Assembly: GCA_001794015.1 (NCBI GenBank) | Contig: MGIZ01000003.1 | Coordinates: 14,220-22,777, forward strand | Direction: 5' to 3' | Source of the DNA: Candidatus Yanofskybacteria bacterium RIFCSPHIGHO2_01_FULL_39_8b | GTDB taxonomy: Bacteria > Patescibacteriota > Minisyncoccia > 2-02-FULL-40-12 > GWA2-44-9 | Length of the DNA: 8,558 nucleotides | In this document: piece after piece, positions 1-7,786 of the stretch | How positions within the stretch are numbered: position 1 is the stretch's first letter | Layout: every line of letters starts with the position of its first letter | The notes under the pieces: model-generated | What the model was told of the DNA's origin: nothing | Databases searched by the model: none | What the model saw: only the letters and a program-made list of their open reading frames with translations | Made by a program: the position numbers and the translations under genes

Positions 1-1
1 T

Positions 2-112
2 GTTTGGTGTGGTTCGTGGAAAAAGATTAAAGTTGAGAATCAACTCTGGTTTAACTCTGCCGCGGAAGCTGAAGTGGCTGGATATACCTTGGCGGGGAAT
101 TGTACCAAATAA
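2..112 (+). CDS. C-terminal end of a protein with a small Cys-containing domain (5' truncated by the window edge)
   Basis: The reading frame is open from base 2 to a TAA at 110-112 and encodes the last 36 residues of a protein whose start lies outside the window. The visible part has a Cys at fragment residue 3, then KKIKVENQLWFNS, then EAEVAGYTLAGNC near the end. From memory, this resembles a short putative metal-binding module found at the C-terminus of secreted nuclease-like and ComEA-like proteins of candidate-phyla bacteria, of the form YHxPWC...KI..ENKIWF.S..EA...GY.PA.NC. The two Cys residues would be ligands, with the usual upstream Tyr-His just outside the window. The parent enzyme cannot be named from this fragment. 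It runs in the same direction as the downstream operon but is separated from it by 267 non-coding bases, so it is probably a separate transcription unit. No convincing terminator follows it. Confidence 0.6.
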   Translation, partial: VWCGSWKKIKVENQLWFNSAAEAEVAGYTLAGNCTK

Positions 113-167
113 CAACTTCTGACAGTTTTTTGGCGAGCGGGAGTGCCTCCGAAAAGCAGGAAAACCG

Positions 168-230
168 TTATTCTGGTGGCCAGAATAAGACCTCTGGTGG
201 CTAGAGCACTAGTTCTGGTGACCAGAATGC
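168..230. promoter_or_regulatory. Three tandem 21-bp units, each centred on a TTCTGG-TGR-CCAGAA dyad (putative operator array)
   Basis: Units occupy 168-188, 189-209 and 210-230. The first is a perfect 9-bp inverted repeat (168-176 with 180-188) around TGG. The second has arms CTCTGG (192-197) and CTAGAG (201-206) around TGG, with one G-T mismatch. The third has perfect arms TTCTGG (213-218) and CCAGAA (222-227) around TGA. The dyad centres are at 178, 199 and 220, exactly 21 bp apart, which would put bound dimers on one face of the DNA. The array lies about 150 bp upstream of the first operon gene. A cooperative binding site for a repressor or controller protein is the simplest reading. RNA hairpins or a mobile repeat are alternatives. 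No regulator gene is present in the window. Confidence 0.6.
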
Positions 231-252
231 AAATGAATTCATATGTCACCAC

Positions 253-334
253 AATGTCAGTTTGATGCCAAAAAAGACATGATGAACATTAAGGAAAGTA
301 CCCGAAAATGCCAGATTGATGTCTGAAAATACAT
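253..334 (+). repeat. Pair of 28-bp imperfect direct repeats upstream of the operon
   Basis: Bases 253-280 and 307-334 match at 22 of 28 positions with a 54-bp offset. The shared core is AATG-Y-CAG-W-TTGATG followed by an A-rich run and ACAT. The second copy lies 46-73 bases upstream of the start codon at 380. A 6-bp inverted repeat, TGCCAG (309-314) and CTGGCA (341-346), brackets an AT-rich stretch containing CATTAT (332-337), a possible but poor -10 element. I see no strong -35/-10 pair anywhere in 231-379, so the operon promoter is not assigned. Confidence 0.35.
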
Positions 335-370
335 TATACCCTGGCAGTTAGTCCCGATTTTTGTTATTTT

Positions 371-375
371 AAGGA
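371..375 (+). promoter_or_regulatory. Ribosome binding site AAGGA deciding the start at 380
   Basis: AAGGA ends four bases before ATG 380. The frame has an in-frame TGA at 317-319 and no other ATG between that stop and 380, so this start is well supported. It is the only clear Shine-Dalgarno sequence in front of any gene in the window; the downstream operon genes appear to depend on translational coupling. Confidence 0.6.
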
Positions 376-379
376 CTGT

Positions 380-3300
380 ATGAGTTCCGATTTAACATTT
401 ATAACAAACGAGGGTGGTCAAAGTTTAAAACAAAGATTCGAGACCCTAATCAAGGATACGAGATTTTTTGATTGCTTGGTCGGCTATTTTTATGCCAGCG
501 GCTTTCACGCTATCTATAAATCCCTTGATAAGACCGAGAAGATAAGAATTCTTATCGGGATTAGTACTAATAGGCAGACCTACGACTTAATGCAGAAGGC
601 AGAGCAACCTCAGCTAGAGTTCTCGAGTGCCGAGACCAAGGATAAGATAGGTACGGCCATTGAAGGAGAGATGGAAGAGGCTGAAGATAGCGAAAAAACA
701 GAAAATGGCATCTCGACATTCATAGAATGGCTAAGGAGCGGAAAATTAGAAATAAAAGCATACCCATCCGAAAAAATTCATGCCAAGGTTTATGTTATGA
801 CCTTCAGTGAGGGTGACCGAGATAAGGGCCGCGTTATTACTGGTTCAAGTAATTTTAGCCAAGCTGGCCTAATGGATAATCTGGAGTTTAACGTCGAGCT
901 TAAAAACAGAGCCGATTATGACTTTGCCCTAGCCAAATTTAATGAGCTCTGGAAGGATGCCGTAGATGTTAGTCAGAAGTATATAGAAACGATTCAAACC
1001 AAGACTTGGCTTAGTGATTCTATTACACCCTATCAACTTTATCTAAAGTTTCTCTATGAATATTTCAAAGATGACTTAAGCCAGCATGACGAGCTATTGC
1101 TTAGATATATTCCAGATGAATTTATAAAACTTGAATATCAGGAACAGGCCGTCCTTAATGCCAAAAAGATTCTCAATGAATATGGCGGTGTTTTTGTTTC
1201 TGATGTCGTCGGTCTTGGTAAGACTTATGTCTCGGCCATGCTTGCTGACCAGCTTGTAAATGATGGGCGCATCCTTGTTATTGCTCCTCCTGGCCTTTTA
1301 AATAAGGTTAACCCTGGTTCATGGACTAATGTTTTTCGTGATTTTAATGTTGCCGCCACGTTCAGGTCTACTGGGGAACTGGAAAAAATTATCAAGGAAG
1401 GAGTTGAGCAATATAGATATGTATTCGTTGATGAGGCTCACCACTTTAGAACAGAAGACAATGCCACCTATGAAATGCTGGCCGAAATCTGTCGGGGCAA
1501 GAAGGTTATCTTGGTTAGCGCCACTCCCTACAACAATTCACCGAAAGACATCCTCAGCCAGATAAAACTCTTCCAAAAAGCTAGAAAAAGTACCATCCCT
1601 AACCTCCCAGACATCGAGCAATTCTTTTCTGGTTTAGAAAGAAAGCTAAATGGCCTAGACCGCAAGACAGACTACGGGGCCTATATTAAAATCGTAAAGG
1701 AAAATGCTACGGAAATACGGGAGAAGGTTTTAAAGTATTTAATGGTTCGCCGAACTCGGTCAGAGATTAATAAATATTTCGCAGAGGATTTGGCAACTCA
1801 AAAACTAAGATTCCCAGACGTTGAGAAGCCAGAAGCAGTTTTCTATGAGCTTAATGATACCGAAGATGCTATATTCACCAAAACCATTGAACTAGTGGCT
1901 AAGAAGTTCAAGTATGCCCGCTATGCTCCGATGTTATATTACGAAGGCGAGGTAACCCAGCCCGAAACATTGTCGCAGAAAAACATGCGTAAGTTTATGA
2001 AGATTTTGCTTATTAAGCGTCTGGAAAGCAGTTTCCACGCCTTTAGGAGTTCTATAGATAGGTTCATCCATTCTTACGAGCAATTCTTATCCGAATTCGA
2101 TAAGGGTGATGTTTATGTGAGTAAGAAATATACCAATAAAATCTTTGAATTATTGGATGATGATAATGATGAAGCCGTGGAGAGGCTTATAAGCGAAGGC
2201 AAGGCAGAAAAATTAGATAGTAAAAAATTCAATAAGGAATTTAATAAAGACCTTCAGGAAGACCTCGAAACCCTACGGGAGATTAAAAAATTATGGGGCG
2301 GCATAACGAGAGACCCCAAGCTCTTAACATTTATTAAATACCTGTCTGGCCACCAGACTCTTAAGAAAAATAAACTGATTATTTTTACCGAGTCAAAAGA
2401 AACTGCAGAATATTTAGCCGAGAATATCAATAAGAAATTCCCAGGCAAAGCCCTTTGTTTTACGGGGGGTTCAGGTGCTCCTGTACGCGAACAGGTTGTT
2501 GAGAATTTTGATGCCAAGGCCAGATTCCCTAAAGATAACTACCGCATATTGGTAAGTACCGAGGTCTTATCTGAAGGTGTAAACTTGCACCGCTCTAATG
2601 TTGTAATCAATTATGACATTCCCTGGAATCCGACTCGTATGATGCAAAGGGTCGGCCGTATTAACCGCGTTGATACCAAGTTCGATAAAATCTATACTTT
2701 TAATTTCTTCCCGACCAAACAATCCAATGACCAGATTAAACTTAAGGAAGCCGCCGAATACAAAATCAATGCCTTCTTGTCGCTTCTCGGTGACGATGCC
2801 CACTTGCTAACAGAAAATGAACCTGTTGGTTCCCATGAATTATTTAGCCGCTTAACCTCTAGGGATACGATTACTGGTGAAGATGAAAAAGAAGAAACGG
2901 AATTAAAGTATTTGCATGCTATTAAAAACATTCGAGATAAACAGCCAGATATATTTGAGAAAATAAAGCATTTACCGAAGAAGGCGCGGACTGCCAAAAC
3001 TGATAAAACAAATGCTAATAGTCTGATAACCTATTTCCGTAGAGGTAAAATTCAGAAATTCTTTATAGCGAATAGTTCCGAATCAAAGGAGCTCGATTTT
3101 ATGTCTGCGGCCAAGATATTGGAAAGCACTAGCGATACCTCGCAACAAAAGATAGACCCCAGCTTTTATGGCTTACTTGATAAGAACAAGGAGGCTTTTG
3201 TAATGGCAACAACCGAAGATATGGCTGACGTGAAATTGAGAGGTGGTCGGGACAGTTCAACTCAAATACTAAGAATCATCAAGGCAACACTACGAGACCA

Positions 3301-3571
3301 GCGTCAACTTACCGAAGACCAAGAGGCTTATCTTAAGAAAGTGATTACCCAGCTTACCGAGGGCGGATTACCCAAGCAGACTACCAAAGTCACCCTCCAG
3401 GCCCTCAATAAGGAATTAAAGCAAAATAAGGTGCCAAACCCCAGACAGATTCTTGCCATATTACAAACAAACATTTCTTCACGACTCCTCGAAGAACATT
3501 TTGCCGAAGCTGGTAGAAATAACATGAGCAAAAGAGAGGTGATTCTGTCCGAATATTTAACTAATCAATGA
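380..3571 (+). CDS. PLD-nuclease/SNF2-like helicase fusion, restriction or DISARM-like defence protein
   Basis: This 1063-residue protein probably translocates on double-stranded DNA and cuts or remodels unmodified invader DNA. Residues about 1-200 form a phospholipase-D-like domain with one HxK motif (H134, K136) and GSSNFS at 155-160. A single such motif implies that two chains make one active site. An SF2/SNF2 helicase follows: Q254 in a Q-motif-like stretch, Walker A VGLGKT (277-282), DEAH (351-354), SATP (380-383), IIFTES (667-672), STEVLSEGVNLH (726-737) and QRVGRINR (756-763) with the arginine fingers. An insert of about 280 residues between the two RecA lobes includes KRLESSFHAF (546-555), typical of COG0553-type helicases with PLD domains. 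Residues about 800-1063 are a family-specific tail with no recognised domain. The gene is intact, its TGA is one base from the methyltransferase ATG, and the pairing points to restriction-type defence. DrmD-like helicases are the nearest analogue. Activity is inferred. Confidence 0.85.
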   Translation: MSSDLTFITNEGGQSLKQRFETLIKDTRFFDCLVGYFYASGFHAIYKSLDKTEKIRILIGISTNRQTYDLMQKAEQPQLEFSSAETKDKIGTAIEGEMEEAEDSEKTENGISTFIEWLRSGKLEIKAYPSEKIHAKVYVMTFSEGDRDKGRVITGSSNFSQAGLMDNLEFNVELKNRADYDFALAKFNELWKDAVDVSQKYIETIQTKTWLSDSITPYQLYLKFLYEYFKDDLSQHDELLLRYIPDEFIKLEYQEQAVLNAKKILNEYGGVFVSDVVGLGKTYVSAMLADQLVNDGRILVIAPPGLLNKVNPGSWTNVFRDFNVAATFRSTGELEKIIKEGVEQYRYVFVDEAHHFRTEDNATYEMLAEICRGKKVILVSATPYNNSPKDILSQIKLFQKARKSTIPNLPDIEQFFSGLERKLNGLDRKTDYGAYIKIVKENATEIREKVLKYLMVRRTRSEINKYFAEDLATQKLRFPDVEKPEAVFYELNDTEDAIFTKTIELVAKKFKYARYAPMLYYEGEVTQPETLSQKNMRKFMKILLIKRLESSFHAFRSSIDRFIHSYEQFLSEFDKGDVYVSKKYTNKIFELLDDDNDEAVERLISEGKAEKLDSKKFNKEFNKDLQEDLETLREIKKLWGGITRDPKLLTFIKYLSGHQTLKKNKLIIFTESKETAEYLAENINKKFPGKALCFTGGSGAPVREQVVENFDAKARFPKDNYRILVSTEVLSEGVNLHRSNVVINYDIPWNPTRMMQRVGRINRVDTKFDKIYTFNFFPTKQSNDQIKLKEAAEYKINAFLSLLGDDAHLLTENEPVGSHELFSRLTSRDTITGEDEKEETELKYLHAIKNIRDKQPDIFEKIKHLPKKARTAKTDKTNANSLITYFRRGKIQKFFIANSSESKELDFMSAAKILESTSDTSQQKIDPSFYGLLDKNKEAFVMATTEDMADVKLRGGRDSSTQILRIIKATLRDQRQLTEDQEAYLKKVITQLTEGGLPKQTTKVTLQALNKELKQNKVPNPRQILAILQTNISSRLLEEHFAEAGRNNMSKREVILSEYLTNQ
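2345..2357 (-). promoter_or_regulatory. Exact 13-bp copy of the upstream dyad core inside the helicase gene
   Basis: TCTGGCCACCAGA here is the exact reverse complement of TCTGGTGGCCAGA at 172-184, the core of the first upstream dyad. It encodes Ser-Gly-His-Gln in the helicase and is a single copy. It may be an intragenic binding site for the same putative regulator, or a coincidence allowed by the codons. Confidence 0.25.
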
Positions 3572-3572
3572 T

Positions 3573-6500
3573 ATGGATATAAAGCAGGCCCAGGGTATTG
3601 TTAAGGATACTCTACAAAATACTTTTGATAAGGCAAGATTTACCCATTTTATAAAGGAACTGCTTAATCATATCGAAGAAGCCCCCTTTATATATAGAGG
3701 TAATCTTATTCCCGATGCTTACGATAAGTTTATTTCCTCATTTGAAAGAGTGGGCAAATATACTGATGGAGAAAACAAGCTCGAAATCCTCATTGTAAAT
3801 CTAAAGAAAGAAACTTCCCTTGAGCGTGCCCGTGCCATGCAAAGGAATTTTATTGCATGGTATCTGAACGGTAGTCGTGGCGGTGAGCTCAAAGATGCCG
3901 CCTTGGTAGCCTTTGTATCACCGAATCAGGATGACTGGAGATTTTCTCTAGTCAAGATGGATTATAAATTTGAAGAAGGAAAGGGCGGAAGAATCAAGGT
4001 CAAAGAAGACTTTACCCCAGCTCGTAGGTGGTCATTTTTAGTTGGCAAAAATGAGAATAGCCACACTGCCCAGTCAAAATTAGCCCCAGCGATAGAAGAT
4101 GAGAGTATTATCACCCTCCAACGATTAGAAGAAGTATTTAATATTGAAGTTGTAACTAAAGAGTTCTTTGAGAAGTACAGAGAATTATTCCACTTGGTCG
4201 AGGAGCACGTTGACGCAATTTTGAAGAAGGATTCCAAGATTAAATCGGAGTTTGAGAGTAAGAAGGTTAGCTCCGTTGATTTTTCAAAGAAACTTCTTGG
4301 TCAGATTGTGTTTCTATACTTCCTTCAAAAGAAGGGTTGGTTCGGGGTTGAGCGTGATGCGGATTGGGGAACTGGACCTAAAAACTTCCTCAGACTCTTA
4401 CTTGAAAGAAAAATTGCTAAATACGATTGCTTCTTTAACGATATTCTGGAACCGTTATTTTATGAAGCCCTCAATAAAGAAAGAGATGGCGATTTCTATA
4501 GTAAGCTCGACTGTAAAATCCCATTTTTGAACGGAGAATTATTTGACCCCATTAAAGAATATGATTGGGTTCATACGGACATATTATTATCAGATAATAT
4601 ATTTTCAAATAAAGAGCGGACTAAGCAGGGGGATATCGGTACTGGTATTTTAGATGTTTTTGACAGATACAATTTTACAGTTAAGGAAGATGAGCCACTA
4701 GAAAAAGATGTTGCCATAGACCCAGAGATGCTCGGTAAGGTTTTTGAGAATCTTTTGGAAGTTAAAGACAGAAAATCAAAGGGAACATATTATACACCCA
4801 GAGAAATTGTTCACTATATGTGTCAGGAAAGTCTGGTAAGTTACCTAACTACTGAATACAAAGATAAAGTAAGCGAAGATGATGTCAGATTCCTTATTCA
4901 ATTCGGGGAATCTGCTGTTGAGCACGAAGCGTTTATTGGGCAGATTGGGAAAGAAACTTCGACTTATTATCATAAATTGCCAGAATCAATAAGAAAGAAT
5001 GCCGAGGTCCTAGATAAGAGTTTGGCCGATATTCGTGTTTGTGACCCCGCAATAGGGTCTGGGGCCTTTCCCGTTGGGATGATGAACGAAGTAATCCGCA
5101 CTAGGAATGCCTTAACAAACTTTATTAAAAATAAGGACGGGCGTACGATATATGAATTTAAACGCCACGCCATACAGCATTGTCTTTATGGGGTCGACAT
5201 TGATTTAGCGGCCGTTGAAATAGCTAAACTTAGATTATGGTTATCGCTTGTGGTAGATGAGGATGATATAAAGAAGATAAAACCTCTGCCAAATTTAGAC
5301 TTCAGAATTGTTCAAGGCGATTCTCTTCTTGGTGTTGAGCTGAATCTGTTTAATCAACAACAATTTGCCGAACTTGAGGAGCTGAAGCCTTTATATTTTG
5401 ACGAAACTAATCTGAAAAAGAAACATGGGTACAAGAAAAGAATTGATGCATTAATCAAGGATATATCAAACAACAATCAGAACTTTGATTATAAAGTTTA
5501 TTTTTCGGAGGTATTCCACGAGAAGGATGGATTTAACGTTGTAATAGCAAACCCACCATATATAACTTACAAAGGGAAAGATGTCGTGAATATTAGTAGT
5601 GCATACGTGGAGCGTTTAATTAGCTTATATCCCAACTCTGCCGAATATAAAGTGAATAGTTACGCATTATTCATTGAAAAAGGAGTAAGTCTTTTGAAGA
5701 AAAATGGAACGCTTGTTTATATTATTCCCAGCACGATACTACAAAACGAATACTTAAAGAAAATTCGTAGGTATTTAATTACCAAATACCACATATCTCA
5801 AATAGTGTCCTTTGCTAATAAAATATTTGAGGCAGTAACAGACTCTATTATTCTCGGGGTAAATAATAATCATGATGTAGAATTGAAAACGACTGCGATT
5901 AGAAAACATAATTTAGACTTTTCTGATTTACATGACTCCAAAATTTATTATCAGAACAAATGGAATAATGATGCGGATGATTTCGTAATAAACTTGAAAA
6001 CAAATGAGGACGAGGATGGAATCATCTCTAAAATCGAAAATAAGGCTATTCTTCTCGGAGTATTACTTGAGGCAAATATTGGTATAAAAAGAGCGAATGC
6101 CCCAATAATCAATAAGCAACAAGATAGGTACAAGAAGTTTTTAGTTGGTAGAAACATCAATAAATATTTGCTTGATTTTCCTAACACATATATTTTGTTT
6201 GATAAGTCATTATTTCATACAGGGATTGACGAAAATATCTTTGAAGAAGATGAGAAAGTATTAGTTAGAAAAACTGGTAATAAGCTAATCGCAGTAATTG
6301 ATAGCGAAAGATATTACACAGACCAAAGTATATATAATTTATATATTAAAAAGGGGAGACGGGTTAATCTCAAAATTATCACAGCATTGTTAAATTCTTC
6401 CCTGCTAGATTATTATTTTAATAAAAAAATGATTACAAACCCCGATGTCTTTCCTTACATTAAGGGCATTCATTTGAAGAAGCTCCCCTTAAAATTTCCG

Positions 6501-6674
6501 AAGGACGAAGCGGGGGAGAAAGAAATTGAAGCCTTGGTTCTTAGAATTACTGAATTAAAAAGAGGAGGCAAAGATGCTAGTATCTATGAAAAACAAATCG
6601 ACCAACTCGTCTATAAACTCTACGGCCTTTCTCCTGAGGAAATTAAAATCGTAGAAGATTCCAATAAAAACTAA
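3573..6674 (+). CDS. Eco57I-like N6-adenine DNA methyltransferase with target-recognition domain
   Basis: This 1033-residue protein should transfer a methyl group from S-adenosylmethionine to adenine N6 in a specific DNA site, marking host DNA. Motifs appear in the gamma-class order: TYYTPREIV (405-413, motif X region), the SAM-binding loop DPAIGSGAF (491-499), GVDID (540-544), GDSL (582-585) and catalytic NPPY (660-663). LGKVFENLL at 387-395 is typical of Eco57I/PglX-type enzymes. Residues about 670-975 form the specificity region (LVGRNINKY at 857-865, YIKGIHLKKLPL at 962-973), and a short helical tail follows. The N-terminal 200 residues contain DGENKLEILIVNLKK and QRNF, which looks like a PD-(D/E)XK fold lacking the usual acidic residue before the Lys. 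Type IIG cleavage is therefore uncertain. The ATG is one base after the helicase TGA with no Shine-Dalgarno sequence, implying coupled translation. The specificity segment is clearly A+T-richer than the rest. Confidence 0.9.
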   Translation: MDIKQAQGIVKDTLQNTFDKARFTHFIKELLNHIEEAPFIYRGNLIPDAYDKFISSFERVGKYTDGENKLEILIVNLKKETSLERARAMQRNFIAWYLNGSRGGELKDAALVAFVSPNQDDWRFSLVKMDYKFEEGKGGRIKVKEDFTPARRWSFLVGKNENSHTAQSKLAPAIEDESIITLQRLEEVFNIEVVTKEFFEKYRELFHLVEEHVDAILKKDSKIKSEFESKKVSSVDFSKKLLGQIVFLYFLQKKGWFGVERDADWGTGPKNFLRLLLERKIAKYDCFFNDILEPLFYEALNKERDGDFYSKLDCKIPFLNGELFDPIKEYDWVHTDILLSDNIFSNKERTKQGDIGTGILDVFDRYNFTVKEDEPLEKDVAIDPEMLGKVFENLLEVKDRKSKGTYYTPREIVHYMCQESLVSYLTTEYKDKVSEDDVRFLIQFGESAVEHEAFIGQIGKETSTYYHKLPESIRKNAEVLDKSLADIRVCDPAIGSGAFPVGMMNEVIRTRNALTNFIKNKDGRTIYEFKRHAIQHCLYGVDIDLAAVEIAKLRLWLSLVVDEDDIKKIKPLPNLDFRIVQGDSLLGVELNLFNQQQFAELEELKPLYFDETNLKKKHGYKKRIDALIKDISNNNQNFDYKVYFSEVFHEKDGFNVVIANPPYITYKGKDVVNISSAYVERLISLYPNSAEYKVNSYALFIEKGVSLLKKNGTLVYIIPSTILQNEYLKKIRRYLITKYHISQIVSFANKIFEAVTDSIILGVNNNHDVELKTTAIRKHNLDFSDLHDSKIYYQNKWNNDADDFVINLKTNEDEDGIISKIENKAILLGVLLEANIGIKRANAPIINKQQDRYKKFLVGRNINKYLLDFPNTYILFDKSLFHTGIDENIFEEDEKVLVRKTGNKLIAVIDSERYYTDQSIYNLYIKKGRRVNLKIITALLNSSLLDYYFNKKMITNPDVFPYIKGIHLKKLPLKFPKDEAGEKEIEALVLRITELKRGGKDASIYEKQIDQLVYKLYGLSPEEIKIVEDSNKN

Positions 6675-6675
6675 C

Positions 6676-7425
6676 ATGTCCGAATACTATAAAGCCAACA
6701 GGACAAAGAATCTATATAACCCAAAAAGTACGGAGCCCTTTAAGCTGTCTCGTTCTAGAATTGAGGATTTCTCTTCTTGCCCGAAATGCTTCTACCTGGA
6801 CCGTAGACTAGGTATCGGAGAACCTGGTGGGTTCCCTTTTAATTTGAATACAGCCGTGGACACCTTATTAAAGAAAGAATTCGATGTGCATAGGGCCAAA
6901 CAGGTAGCACACCCCCTAATGAAGGCCTATGGGCTCAAGGCGGTGCCTTTTGAACACGAAATGATAAACGAATGGCGAGAGAACTTCAAGGGAGTGCAGT
7001 ATCACCACAAGCCCACCAATTTTATTGTCACAGGGGCGGTAGATGATTTATGGAAGGACGATAATGAAGAGATTATCGTTGTGGACTATAAGGCCACAAG
7101 TAAGACGTCTGCGGTTACACTGGATGCCGAGTGGCAGGGTGGATACAAGAGGCAGATGGAAATATATCAATGGTTACTCCGCAAAAATGGTCTGAAGGTT
7201 TCAGACACGGGCTACTTTGTGTATTGTAACGGAAAGACTGATAAAGAGGCATTTGATGCAAAATTAGAATTTGATATTACTCTGCTACCATACACAGGAG
7301 ATAGCTCTTGGATTGAAAAAAAACTTAAGGAAATTAAGAAATGTCTTGATGGAAAAATGCCTAAATCAAATCCCGAGTGCGACTTTTGTGCTTATCGGAA
7401 AGCAGTAAGCGTAGTGGATAAATAA
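6676..7425 (+). CDS. RecB/Cas4-like PD-(D/E)XK family nuclease with Cys residues
   Basis: This 249-residue protein is a predicted metal-dependent DNA nuclease of the PDDEXK_1/Cas4-RecB superfamily. The entry motif KLSRSRIEDFSSCPKCFYLD (23-42) matches the family's S-x-S-x-x-x-x-F-x-x-C-P-x-x-F-Y pattern. The catalytic core is GAVDD (120-124; D123), VVDYKAT (135-141; D137, K139) and the QMEIY motif (160-164; Q160, Y164). Cys 35 and 38 near the N-terminus and Cys 235 and 238 near the C-terminus (with C223) could hold an Fe-S cluster or zinc, as in Cas4 and AddB, though the exact Cas4 spacing is not met. The start ATG lies one base after the methyltransferase TAA, so it is almost certainly cotranscribed. 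No Cas1/Cas2 or CRISPR array is nearby, so it is not a CRISPR Cas4. From memory, close relatives are widespread in Patescibacteria, often unlinked to defence, so membership in this system is uncertain. Confidence 0.75.
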   Translation: MSEYYKANRTKNLYNPKSTEPFKLSRSRIEDFSSCPKCFYLDRRLGIGEPGGFPFNLNTAVDTLLKKEFDVHRAKQVAHPLMKAYGLKAVPFEHEMINEWRENFKGVQYHHKPTNFIVTGAVDDLWKDDNEEIIVVDYKATSKTSAVTLDAEWQGGYKRQMEIYQWLLRKNGLKVSDTGYFVYCNGKTDKEAFDAKLEFDITLLPYTGDSSWIEKKLKEIKKCLDGKMPKSNPECDFCAYRKAVSVVDK

Positions 7426-7429
7426 ATTT

Positions 7430-7786
7430 ATGGCTAACAAGTACGGTATACCCGATAACGTAGAAGAAGAGATACGCAAAAGAGACATGCCGTATTGTGT
7501 CTATTGCCATAAGAAAATGACCATCCCCAAAAGAGGTGGGTCAAGGAGCAATTGGGCTACGATAGAACACCTTAATGAAAGGGGTCCAGATTATTGGGAT
7601 GAATCATGGAACGAAATAAGATTGAGCGAAAATAATTTAGCAATTTGTTGTTTTGGTTGTAATGCTAGCAGGGGTCAGCTAAGTCTATATAAATGGTTCG
7701 AGTCCCCCTATTGCACAGACAGAAAGATAAATAAAAATACCGTCACATCTCCAGTTAAAAAATTTATCCTCTCTTACTATAAATGA
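7430..7786 (+). CDS. Small HNH endonuclease
   Basis: This 118-residue protein has a compact HNH (beta-beta-alpha metal) nuclease core: CVYC at 23-26 as the first zinc pair, IEH at 45-47 with the catalytic His, NNLAIC at 68-73 with the Asn, and C74-x2-C77 followed by NASRG (78-82), a usual sequence after the second zinc pair. Length and order fit stand-alone HNH nucleases that nick or cut double-stranded DNA. It starts four bases after the PD-(D/E)XK stop and overlaps the next gene by ATGA, so it sits inside the operon. No Shine-Dalgarno sequence is seen. It could be a restriction effector, a homing-type or phage-derived nuclease, or a passenger. The substrate cannot be told from the sequence. 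Confidence 0.75.
   Translation: MANKYGIPDNVEEEIRKRDMPYCVYCHKKMTIPKRGGSRSNWATIEHLNERGPDYWDESWNEIRLSENNLAICCFGCNASRGQLSLYKWFESPYCTDRKINKNTVTSPVKKFILSYYK

Noticed and set aside
168..230. CRISPR array
   Set aside because: Three 21-bp back-to-back palindromic units have no spacers of 25-40 bp, and no cas1/cas2 gene is present. The Cas4-like gene alone does not support CRISPR.
40..252. 70-residue minus-strand open frame across the left intergenic region
   Set aside because: It overlaps the plausible plus-strand gene tail, and its apparent 7-residue periodicity simply reflects the 21-bp DNA repeats. It has no ribosome site or recognisable domain.
5770..5790. Inverted repeat GGTATTT / AAATACC
   Set aside because: A 7-bp A+T-rich pairing inside the methyltransferase specificity region, expected by chance at this composition.
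380..6674. Complete DISARM or BREX system
   Set aside because: No drmA, drmB (DUF1998), pglZ, brxL or brxC-like gene is in the window; only the helicase and methyltransferase components resemble those systems.
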